Below are positions 1-5,897 of a stretch of DNA of 6,462 nt, one piece after another (position 1 is the stretch's first letter; each line of letters opens with the position of its first letter). The notes beneath the pieces were generated by a model, which saw only the letters and a program-made list of their open reading frames with translations, was not told the DNA's origin and did not search any database. The DNA lies in the NCBI GenBank assembly GCA_001873585.1, contig MNZL01000128.1, forward strand, positions 1 to 6,462, in the 5' to 3' direction. A program made the position numbers and the translations under genes. The stretch comes from Rhodobacterales bacterium CG2_30_65_12. Lineage in GTDB: Bacteria; Pseudomonadota; Alphaproteobacteria; Rhodobacterales; Rhodobacteraceae.

Positions 1-1
1 C

Positions 2-397
2 GAGATCAACCCGCTGCCGGTGATGGCGGCGATGGCGGCCGACGGCCCGGTTGGCGTTCCGGTGATCGAGGGCGCGGGTCTGCCGCTTTCGTTTCGCGCG
101 TGGCATCCGGGCTGCCAGATGGAGCCGGGGCCGTTTGGCGCTCTGGTGCCGTTGGTGGGCGCGGCGCTGGTGCCCGAGGTGCTGATCGTGCCGCTGGTGG
201 CGTTTGACCGCACCGGCGGGCGGCTCGGCTATGGCGGCGGGTTTTACGACCGCACGTTGGAGATGCTCAGGGCGTCCCGCCCGACCTATGCCGTCGGCTT
301 CGCCTTCGCCGCGCAGGAGGCCGAGGCCCTGCCACTGGTGCCGACCGACCAGCCTCTCGACGCGATCGTGACAGAGGCGTTTACTCTCACCTTCTGA
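2..397 (+). CDS. fau: 5-formyltetrahydrofolate cyclo-ligase, 5' end cut off by window
   Basis: This is the C-terminal part (131 residues) of 5-formyl-THF cyclo-ligase (5-FCL/MTHFS), a cytoplasmic enzyme that uses ATP to turn 5-formyl-THF into 5,10-methenyl-THF in one-carbon metabolism. The reading frame is open from base 2, so the start lies outside the window. Since the family is usually about 180-200 aa, some 55-60 N-terminal residues are missing. The diagnostic motif is LGYGGGFYDR at positions 224-253, the glycine-rich loop ending in YDR that helps form the nucleotide/folate site. It is preceded by the family-typical VPLVAFDR stretch. The C-terminus (Pro-Leu-Asp-Ala-Ile-Val-Thr-Glu) matches the usual family ending. 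The stop is TGA at 395-397. The next gene starts 46 bp downstream on the same strand, so the two are probably co-transcribed. No damage is visible in the part present. Confidence 0.95.
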   Translation, partial: EINPLPVMAAMAADGPVGVPVIEGAGLPLSFRAWHPGCQMEPGPFGALVPLVGAALVPEVLIVPLVAFDRTGGRLGYGGGFYDRTLEMLRASRPTYAVGFAFAAQEAEALPLVPTDQPLDAIVTEAFTLTF

Positions 398-443
398 GCG
401 GCGACGGCTTGCACCGCGCCGACTTTCTGCCTAGGGAACGGCC

Positions 444-1256
444 ATGAAGATCCTGTTTCTCGGAGATATCGTTGGACGGGCCGGGCGCAAGGCCATTACC
501 GAGCGCCTCGCCGGCTTGCGCGAGCGTTGGAAGCTCGATTTCGTTGTCGTCAACGGCGAGAACGCGACCGGCGGCATGGGGCTCACGGCGGATCATGCGA
601 AAAGTTTTTTCGCCGCCGGGGCCGACGTGGTTACGCTCGGCGACCACGCCTTCGACCACAAAGAGATGCTGAGCTTCAGCGAGCGCGAACCCCGCATCGT
701 CCGCCCGCTCAACTACGCCAAGGGCGCGCCGGGGCGTGGCATCGGCGTTTATGCCGATGCGCGCGGGCGCAAGGTGGTGGTGGCGCAGGTGCTGGGCCAG
801 GTGTTTATGAAACGCCCGTTCGACGATCCTTTCGCCACCATCGAGGCGGCGCTGAAGCCCTATCCGCGTGGCGGCCAGGCGCAGGCGGTGCTGGTGGATG
901 TGCATTGCGAGGCGACCAGCGAGAAGATGGCGATGGGCCATTTTCTCGATGGCCGCGCGAGCGTGGTGGTGGGCACCCACACCCATGTGCCCACTGGCGA
1001 CGCGATGATCTTGCCCGGCGGCACCGCCTACCAGACCGATGCCGGCATGTGTGGCGATTACAACTCTGTGATCGGCATGGACAAGGCCGAGCCGTTGCGG
1101 CGCTTCGTTACCGGCATGGCCAAGGGCCGGTTCGAGCCGGGCCTGGGCGAGGCCACGCTTGCGGGCCTCTACGTTGAAACCGACGACGCCACCGGCCGGG
1201 CCACCCGGGTGGAGATGGTGCGCGAGGGTGGGCGGCTGGCACCGGCGGCCCCGTAG
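444..1256 (+). CDS. YmdB/TIGR00282-family metallophosphoesterase
   Basis: A 270-aa cytoplasmic metallophosphoesterase of the YmdB/TIGR00282 family. Bacillus YmdB is a 2',3'-cyclic nucleotide phosphodiesterase (also reported on other cyclic nucleotides) affecting biofilm and motility decisions; the role in this organism is inferred only. Visible motifs: GDIVGRAGR with metal ligand Asp8; NGEN (37-40) with Glu39 and Asn40; GDH (66-68) with the presumed catalytic His68; His154 in DVHCEATSEK; and GTHTH (177-181) with His179 and His181, followed by the conserved LPGGTAYQTDAGMCG. These positions line up almost exactly with YmdB, and the length is typical (about 260-275 aa). One oddity is that the usual GNH is GDH here, putting Asp at residue 67. 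The ATG at 444 has a Shine-Dalgarno-like AGGGAA at 433-438, 5 nt upstream. It probably shares a transcript with the upstream 5-FCL gene. The long antisense ORF across it is a GC-driven shadow. Confidence 0.95.
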   Translation: MKILFLGDIVGRAGRKAITERLAGLRERWKLDFVVVNGENATGGMGLTADHAKSFFAAGADVVTLGDHAFDHKEMLSFSEREPRIVRPLNYAKGAPGRGIGVYADARGRKVVVAQVLGQVFMKRPFDDPFATIEAALKPYPRGGQAQAVLVDVHCEATSEKMAMGHFLDGRASVVVGTHTHVPTGDAMILPGGTAYQTDAGMCGDYNSVIGMDKAEPLRRFVTGMAKGRFEPGLGEATLAGLYVETDDATGRATRVEMVREGGRLAPAAP

Positions 1257-1502
1257 CCGCGAAACCCCTTCCAAAAGGTTGATGCCGCGGGCTGTGGCTG
1301 GGAAAATCAAAATGATACCAGGATGATACCGGTTTTCCGGGTTTCTGGAAGCCGTGCCGGGTTTGCGCTCAGGTGTGCGGCCATGGCTTCGATGTGGGTG
1401 CGGCCATGTCTGCGCGGCGGGCCGTGCTGCGTCGCCCCTTGTGGCCGGGCGCAGGCCGGGCGACAATGCCCCGAGGTGTGAGCGAGGCATGAGGGCTGGG
1501 CC
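1257..1502. other. Non-coding gap with short direct repeats
   Basis: This 246-bp gap lies between the phosphoesterase and the first permease, on the same strand. No convincing gene is seen in it. Just after the upstream stop there is a weak fold (CCGCG at 1257-1261 with CGCGG at 1286-1290, CCTT 1267-1270 with AAGG 1275-1278) without a T-run, so it is only a poor terminator candidate. It holds two direct repeats: ATGATACC at 1312-1319 and 1323-1330 (11-bp period), and GTGCGGCCATG at 1375-1385 and 1398-1408 (23-bp period). The length suggests the permease has its own promoter here, but I see no clear -35/-10 pair. Confidence 0.5.
1312..1330. repeat. Tandem ATGATACC repeat, possible operator
   Basis: ATGATACC occurs twice with an 11-bp period (1312-1319, 1323-1330), about one helical turn apart. 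It sits next to the most AT-rich stretch of the gap (1303-1316), 170-190 bp upstream of the first permease start. Spacing on one face of the helix is what a tandem protein-binding site would show. Operator function is speculative, and two copies of 8 bp could also arise by chance. Confidence 0.3.
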
Positions 1503-3281
1503 ATGGAAATCTTCGCCTTTTCCCAGCAGACCGAGGCGGTGATTGCGCTCATCGTCGTCGCGGGGATGTTTCTCGCGTTCCTGCGCGAGAGCTTCCCGGC
1601 CGAGGTGGTGGCGCTGGCGGGGGTTGCTGTGCTGCTGGTGACAGGCGTGCTGCCCTACGATGCCGGGCTCAAGGTTCTGGCCAACCCCGCGCCCTGGACG
1701 ATCGCGGCGATGTTTATCGTCATGGGCGCGCTGGTGCGCACCGGCGCGCTCGACTGGTTCACCCGTGGCGCCGAGCGCCAGGCCGACACCAACCCGCTCA
1801 AGGCGCTCGCCGCGCTCATGGCGCTGGTGGTCGTCGCCTCCGCCTTCGTGTCCAACACCCCGGTGGTGGTGGTGATGATCCCGGTCTTCACCCAGCTTGC
1901 CAAGCGCATCGGCAAGGCACCCTCCAAACTGCTGATCCCGCTCAGCTACGGCGCAATTCTCGGCGGCACACTCACGCTCATCGGCACCTCGACCAACCTG
2001 CTCGTCGATGGCGTGGCACGGGCCAACGGGCTGGAGCCATTCAGCATTTTCGAAATCACCCCCCTCGGGATCATCCTCGTGGCGTGGGGCATGGTCTACC
2101 TCTACGTTCTGGGGCCGCGTCTGCTGCCCGAGCGGCAGTCGATGGCTGCACTTCTCACCGACCGATCACGCAAGAGATTTTTCACCGAGGCGGTGATCCC
2201 GCCGGAGAGCAACCTGATTGGCCGCGAAGTGCTGGATGTGCAGCTGTTCAAGCGCGAGGGGGTGCGTCTGATCGACGTGCTGCGTGGCGATCTCTCGCTT
2301 CGGCGCAACCTCAAGGGCGTGCGGCTGCAGGTGGGTGACAGAGTGGTGCTGCGCACCGAGATGAGCGAAATCCTGTCGCTCCAGCGCGACAAGAGCCTCA
2401 AGCGCGTCGACCAGTTGAGCGCAGTGGAAACGACCACCGTCGAGGTGTTGATCACGCCCGGCTGCAAGATGGTCGGGCGCACACTCGGCCAGCTCCGGCT
2501 GCGCCGGCGGTTTGGCGTCTATCCGCTTGCGGTGCACCGGCGCAACCAGAACATTGGCCAGCAGCTTGATAATGTGGCGGTGCGGGTGGGCGATACGCTG
2601 CTGCTCGAAGGTGCGCCGGAAGACATCCAGCGCCTTGCCAACGAAGTGAATCTGGTTGACGTGAGCAAACCCTCGGAGCGGGCGTTTCGGCGCGGCCATG
2701 CGCCGGTGGCGATCGGCGCGATGGTGGCGCTGGTGGCCTTGGCCGGGCTGGGCGTAGCACCGATTCTCGCGCTCGCGGTGGTGGCCGTCGCGGTGGTGTT
2801 TGTTACCCGCGCGATCGACGCCGAAGAGGCGTTTTCGTTCATCGACGGGCGGCTGCTCGCGCTGATCTTTGCCATGCTTGCCATTGGTGCGGCGCTGGAA
2901 AGCTCTGGCGCGGTGGCGCTGATCGCCGACACGCTCGCGCCCTGGCTCGCCGAATTGCCGCCGTTTCTGATCGTCTGGGCGGTCTACGTGCTCACCTCGG
3001 TGCTGACCGAGCTCGTCTCCAACAACGCCGTGGCGGTGGTAATGACGCCGATCGTTATCGGCCTCGCTGCCGCGCTCGGGATCGACGCGCGCCCCTTGGT
3101 GGTGGCCGTGATGGTGGCGGCGTCCGCCAGCTTCGCCACCCCGATCGGCTACCAGACCAACATGATGGTCTACGGCCCCGGCGGCTACAAGTTTACCGAT
3201 TTTCTGAGGGTTGGCATCCCGCTCAATTTGTCGATGGGCCTGCTGGCCTCGGCGGTGATTCCGCTGCTCTGGCCGCTGTGA
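1503..3281 (+). CDS. SLC13/DASS-family anion permease with two RCK_C domains (permease 1)
   Basis: A 592-aa inner-membrane transporter of the SLC13/DASS (divalent anion:Na+ symporter) family, the group that includes E. coli YfbS and the algal/cyanobacterial SAC1/SLT sulfate transporters. It probably moves sulfate, a carboxylate or another small anion with Na+; the substrate cannot be read from sequence. Layout: about six hydrophobic segments (residues 13-205), a soluble centre with two RCK_C/TrkA-C domains (about 225-290 and 311-380, each ending in a VGDRVVL- or VGDTLLL-type strand), then a second membrane half (about 400-590). Paired re-entrant motifs are visible: SNT (117-119) with LIGTSTN (159-165), and SNN (506-508) with TPIGYQTN (546-553), followed by GPGGYKFTDFLRVG (558-571). 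Length is normal for this subfamily. The ATG at 1503 has GAGGG at 1491-1495, 7 nt upstream; an in-frame TGA at 1479-1481 rules out a longer start. The small unknown gene follows 86 bp later. Confidence 0.93.
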   Translation: MEIFAFSQQTEAVIALIVVAGMFLAFLRESFPAEVVALAGVAVLLVTGVLPYDAGLKVLANPAPWTIAAMFIVMGALVRTGALDWFTRGAERQADTNPLKALAALMALVVVASAFVSNTPVVVVMIPVFTQLAKRIGKAPSKLLIPLSYGAILGGTLTLIGTSTNLLVDGVARANGLEPFSIFEITPLGIILVAWGMVYLYVLGPRLLPERQSMAALLTDRSRKRFFTEAVIPPESNLIGREVLDVQLFKREGVRLIDVLRGDLSLRRNLKGVRLQVGDRVVLRTEMSEILSLQRDKSLKRVDQLSAVETTTVEVLITPGCKMVGRTLGQLRLRRRFGVYPLAVHRRNQNIGQQLDNVAVRVGDTLLLEGAPEDIQRLANEVNLVDVSKPSERAFRRGHAPVAIGAMVALVALAGLGVAPILALAVVAVAVVFVTRAIDAEEAFSFIDGRLLALIFAMLAIGAALESSGAVALIADTLAPWLAELPPFLIVWAVYVLTSVLTELVSNNAVAVVMTPIVIGLAAALGIDARPLVVAVMVAASASFATPIGYQTNMMVYGPGGYKFTDFLRVGIPLNLSMGLLASAVIPLLWPL

Positions 3282-3354
3282 GGCCGTTGCCCACGCGCCA
3301 AACCGCCGCATTGCCGCACGCCGGGCCACACCCCAAGTGAGCGAAAACCGCATC

Positions 3355-3359
3355 GAGGA
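3355..3359 (+). promoter_or_regulatory. Ribosome binding site deciding the start of the unknown gene
   Basis: GAGGA at 3355-3359 overlaps the first in-frame ATG (3359-3361) and lies 8 nt before the next in-frame ATG (3368-3370). The first ATG has no comparable purine-rich site at proper distance. This favours 3368 as the real start. Confidence 0.6.
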
Positions 3360-3367
3360 TGACCCGC

Positions 3368-3886
3368 ATGCCGCATGATCTCAGACGCCAGACCGCCGAT
3401 ATTCTTGCCCTGAAATATCTCACCATCGAAATGGCCGAGCCGGCGATGGCGTGGGGCTGGGCGCTGGTGGATGGTGAGAAATACTCCGACGGGATCTGGG
3501 CGTTGACCGCGCTGCAGCCGCCCTATTACTGGTCGGAGATCGTCGATCTCGTGAGCCAGATCGCCCGCGAGCAGGGTCTGGCGGAACCGCAAAGCCAGGA
3601 CGAGGCGACCGCGTGGCTCGCCTACGGTCATCTTGACGATATCGTGGCCTCGGGCGGCGAGGATTTTCACGCGCTGAAACTGGTCTCACGGCTCTGGTTC
3701 GATCACGAAACGCCGTCGCTGCTGGTCTTCAACACGCTCAAACACGCGATCCGCGAGGTCGAGGCGTCGGGCACGCAGGGGCATATGGAAGGGCTGACGC
3801 AGGACAACTGGAAGACCATGCTCGTTGATACCTGCCGCAGCTGGCTGGCAGCGCACACCCGGCCCGATCCGTTCGGCGCGGTGTGA
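3368..3886 (+). CDS. Hypothetical Trp-rich soluble protein
   Basis: A 172-aa protein that I do not recognise. It looks cytoplasmic: no signal peptide, no membrane segment, mixed charged and hydrophobic residues as in a compact, mainly helical domain. It is rich in tryptophan (8 in 172 residues), including AWGWAL near residues 28-33, GIWAL and YYWSEI. The C-terminal half has acidic/His stretches (GGEDFHALK, LWFDHETPS) but no motif I can assign to an enzyme. Codon usage resembles its neighbours and the frame is clean, so I take it as a real gene. An alternative start at 3359 adds three residues; 3368 is preferred because GAGGA (3355-3359) is spaced 8 nt from it. It follows permease 1 by 86 bp on the same strand with no evident terminator between, so co-transcription is plausible. 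Its stop lies 9 bp from the stop of the convergent permease 2. A link to transport is only suggested by position. Confidence 0.8.
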   Translation: MPHDLRRQTADILALKYLTIEMAEPAMAWGWALVDGEKYSDGIWALTALQPPYYWSEIVDLVSQIAREQGLAEPQSQDEATAWLAYGHLDDIVASGGEDFHALKLVSRLWFDHETPSLLVFNTLKHAIREVEASGTQGHMEGLTQDNWKTMLVDTCRSWLAAHTRPDPFGAV

Positions 3887-3895
3887 GGCGGCGGC

Positions 3896-5677
3896 CTACA
3901 GTGGCCAGAAAACCAGGATGAGCGGAACCGCGACCGCGACCACGAGAATCTCCAAGGGCAGCCCCATCCGCCAGTAATCGCTGAAGCGGTAGCCGCCGGG
4001 GCCAAGAATGAGGGTGTTGTTCTTGTGGCCGATCGGGGTGAGGAAGGCGCAGGAGGCGGCCACTGCGACGGCCATCAGAAACGGATCGGGATCGGCCCCA
4101 AGCTTGGCCGCCATCTCGATCCCGATGGGGGCTGCAACAATCGCGGTAGCCGTATTGTTGAGCACGTCCGAGAGCGACATGGTGACGACCATGATGATGG
4201 TCAGCACCGCCCATGCCGGCATCCCATCGGTGACCGAGACGAGGCTTCTGGCGATCAGGTCGGTTCCGCCCGAGGTTTCCAGGGCATGGCCGAGCGGGAT
4301 CATCGAGCCCAGGAGCACCACCACCGGCCATTCAACGTGGTCATAGATCTCGCTGATGGCCAGGATCTTCGTCAGCACCATGCCCACCACCACCAGCCCA
4401 AGGGCGACGGGCAGGTAGATGAGGCCAACCGAGGCAGCAGCGACGGCGACGGCGAACATGCCGATCGCCCACCACACCTTGCCCTCCTGGGTGACGGTCA
4501 GCCCGCGTTCGGCCAGCGGCAGACCGCCGAGCCATTCGGTCACCTCCGCCTCTGAGCCGGTCGGCACCAGCAAGAGCAGGATGTCGCCCGGGCGCGCCTT
4601 CGTCTTGCGCACGGCGCTGCGAAATGGTTTGCCGCTGCGCGAGATCCCGAGCAGCACCGCGCGGCGGCGCCAATTCAGGCCAATCGTCTGGGCCGTCTTG
4701 CCGTTGATCCGGGCGCCCTCGGTCACCACCACCTCGATCTTTGACAGCCCCTCGCCTTCGGCCTTGAGCCGCCCGGCGTTGGCTGCGTTGGCCACATCAA
4801 GTTTCAGCGCGGCGCCGAACTCATCAAGCGCTCTCGGGCTGGCTTCGATCACCAGCGCATCGCCGGCCTCGAGCCGGGTGGTGTGGGCCGTGCCGTAGCG
4901 CCGCTTGCCGTCGCGCACGAGGCCGAGGATCGCCACGTCATTCTCCTCGGCAGTGTCGTAAAGATCCTGCACCCTTTGCCCGATCAGCTTCGCGTCCTTC
5001 GGCACCACCAGTTCGGCCACATAGTCTGATTGCTCAACCATCGGCTCGCCGACCGCTTGCCCGGCCTCGGGCTGCGGGATCAGACGCCAGCCGACGAGCG
5101 CGACGAAGGCGAGCCCAACCACGGCGGTAAGCGCGCCCACCGGGGCGAAATCGAACATCCGGAACGGCGCGCCCAGGCTGTCTTCGCGGATCGCCGAGAT
5201 GATGATGTTGGGCGGTGTGCCGATCAGGGTGGCCATGCCGCCGAGGATGGTGGCGAAGCTGAGCGGCATCAGGCTGTGCCGCGGCGCACGCTTGGCCTTG
5301 CGCGCGGTCTGGATATCCACGGGCATCAGCAACGCCAGCGCGGCAACGTTGTTCATGAAGGCCGAAAGCGCGCCGCCGATCACCCCCATGATGGCGATAT
5401 GCGCCCCAAGTGAGCGCGAGGCGTTCACCATCGTGCGGGTGATGAGAAACACCGCCCCCGAGCGCACCAGCCCGGCCGAGACGATCAGCACCAGCGCCAC
5501 GATCAGCGTGGCCGAATGGCCAAATCCGGCGAAGGCATTGGTGGGATCGACCACCCCCAGCACAACCGCGACCATCAGCGCACTGAAGGCCACCAGATCA
5601 TAGCGGAACCGGCCCCAGAGGAGCAGGCCGAAAATGGCAACAAAGAGAGCAAAGAGGGTGAACTGATCCTGTGTCAT
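3896..5677 (-). CDS. SLC13/DASS-family anion permease with two RCK_C domains (permease 2)
   Basis: A 593-aa inner-membrane transporter of the same SLC13/DASS family and the same plan as permease 1. About six hydrophobic segments (residues 7-198) are followed by two RCK_C/TrkA-C-like domains (about 215-290 and 312-385), then a second membrane half (about 400-590). Re-entrant motifs: MNNV (108-111) with LIGTPPN (151-157), and LNNT (506-509) with TPIGHKNN (547-554), then GPGGYRFSDYWRMG (559-572). The pair shares 16 of 29 residues from TPIG through that block, and both proteins end in WPL, but the binding tripeptides differ, so a different substrate is likely. RCK_C domains usually sense small ligands and may gate transport. 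The ATG at 5677-5675 has no Shine-Dalgarno sequence upstream (a pyrimidine-rich TCTCTCTGCC precedes it), and no better start is seen. A leaderless mRNA is possible. It reads away from yebC and toward the unknown gene. Confidence 0.92.
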   Translation of the reverse strand: MTQDQFTLFALFVAIFGLLLWGRFRYDLVAFSALMVAVVLGVVDPTNAFAGFGHSATLIVALVLIVSAGLVRSGAVFLITRTMVNASRSLGAHIAIMGVIGGALSAFMNNVAALALLMPVDIQTARKAKRAPRHSLMPLSFATILGGMATLIGTPPNIIISAIREDSLGAPFRMFDFAPVGALTAVVGLAFVALVGWRLIPQPEAGQAVGEPMVEQSDYVAELVVPKDAKLIGQRVQDLYDTAEENDVAILGLVRDGKRRYGTAHTTRLEAGDALVIEASPRALDEFGAALKLDVANAANAGRLKAEGEGLSKIEVVVTEGARINGKTAQTIGLNWRRRAVLLGISRSGKPFRSAVRKTKARPGDILLLLVPTGSEAEVTEWLGGLPLAERGLTVTQEGKVWWAIGMFAVAVAAASVGLIYLPVALGLVVVGMVLTKILAISEIYDHVEWPVVVLLGSMIPLGHALETSGGTDLIARSLVSVTDGMPAWAVLTIIMVVTMSLSDVLNNTATAIVAAPIGIEMAAKLGADPDPFLMAVAVAASCAFLTPIGHKNNTLILGPGGYRFSDYWRMGLPLEILVVAVAVPLILVFWPL

Positions 5678-5683
5678 GGCAGA

Positions 5684-5712
5684 GAGATAGCGCGCCGGGG
5701 CGTGTCACGCAA
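5684..5712 (-). promoter_or_regulatory. Candidate promoter of permease 2
   Basis: On the minus strand, TTGCGT (5712-5707) and TATCTC (5689-5684) are separated by 17 bp. Both hexamers match the sigma70-type consensus only partly. Transcription would begin at or next to the A of the start codon, which fits the lack of a ribosome binding site. Weak evidence. Confidence 0.3.
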
Positions 5713-5739
5713 AGACAACGGGCCAGAGTACCAGGAGGA

Positions 5740-5770
5740 GCCCTGCGGACAGACTCCAATAGAACAGGGC
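5740..5770. other. Inverted repeat (hairpin) next to an orphan SD-like sequence
   Basis: GCCCTG (5740-5745) and CAGGGC (5765-5770) form a perfect 6-bp inverted repeat with a 19-nt loop. Immediately left is AGGAGGAG (5733-5740), an excellent Shine-Dalgarno-like sequence on the + strand with no ATG, GTG or TTG start at proper distance. The function is unknown; it lies upstream of the predicted yebC promoter. Confidence 0.35.
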
Positions 5771-5773
5771 GAC

Positions 5774-5826
5774 CGGGGGTTTCACACCCCCGAACCCCCT
5801 GGGGATATTTCTGGCAAGATGAAAGG
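5774..5826. repeat. Hairpin plus GGATATTT element resembling a Rhodobacteraceae intergenic repeat
   Basis: CGGGGG (5774-5779) pairs with CCCCCG (5787-5792) around a 7-nt loop. This is followed by AACCCCCTGGGGATATTT and then TGGCAAGATGAAA. The CCCC run at 5787-5790 could instead pair with GGGG at 5801-5804, so two exclusive folds are possible. From memory, C-rich hairpins followed by GGATATTT and AAGATGAA recur between genes in many Rhodobacteraceae genomes; only one copy is present here, so the repeat status is not shown by this window. It is not followed by a T-run of typical terminator length. Confidence 0.45.
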
Positions 5827-5834
5827 GGCCGGGC

Positions 5835-5864
5835 TTGCCGGGGGCTAGGCCGATGCCCTATAGA
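5835..5864 (+). promoter_or_regulatory. Candidate sigma70-type promoter of yebC
   Basis: TTGCCG (5835-5840) and TATAGA (5859-5864) are separated by 18 bp and lie 34 bp before the yebC start codon. The -10 hexamer is close to TATAAT, and the -35 keeps the TTG core preceded by C as in many alphaproteobacterial promoters. A leader of roughly 25 nt carrying GGAG at 5888-5891 would result. Confidence 0.5.
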
Positions 5865-5897
5865 GGCGCGAAATCGCAACAACGCTTGGAGCATCCC

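Noticed and set aside
1257..1290. Possible terminator after the phosphoesterase gene
   Set aside because: The stem is interrupted and there is no T-run after it, so intrinsic termination is not supported.
387..1490. Long minus-strand open frame antisense to the phosphoesterase gene
   Set aside because: Its translation is rich in His, Arg, Ala and Gly with no recognisable domain, and it lies opposite a well-conserved gene; it is the usual GC-rich shadow frame.
1354..1542. Small plus-strand open frame running into the start of permease 1
   Set aside because: It begins at a GTG without a convincing ribosome site, is Arg/Gly/Cys/Pro-rich, and overlaps the permease start in another frame; not supported.
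2166..3353. 395-codon minus-strand open frame antisense to permease 1
   Set aside because: The translation is dominated by His, Arg, Gly and Asp with low-complexity runs, and the + strand frame encodes a clear SLC13 permease; no independent support.
4025..4555. Plus-strand open frame opposite permease 2
   Set aside because: The His/Asp/Gly/Arg-rich composition mirrors the antisense of a hydrophobic membrane protein; no domain and no ribosome site.
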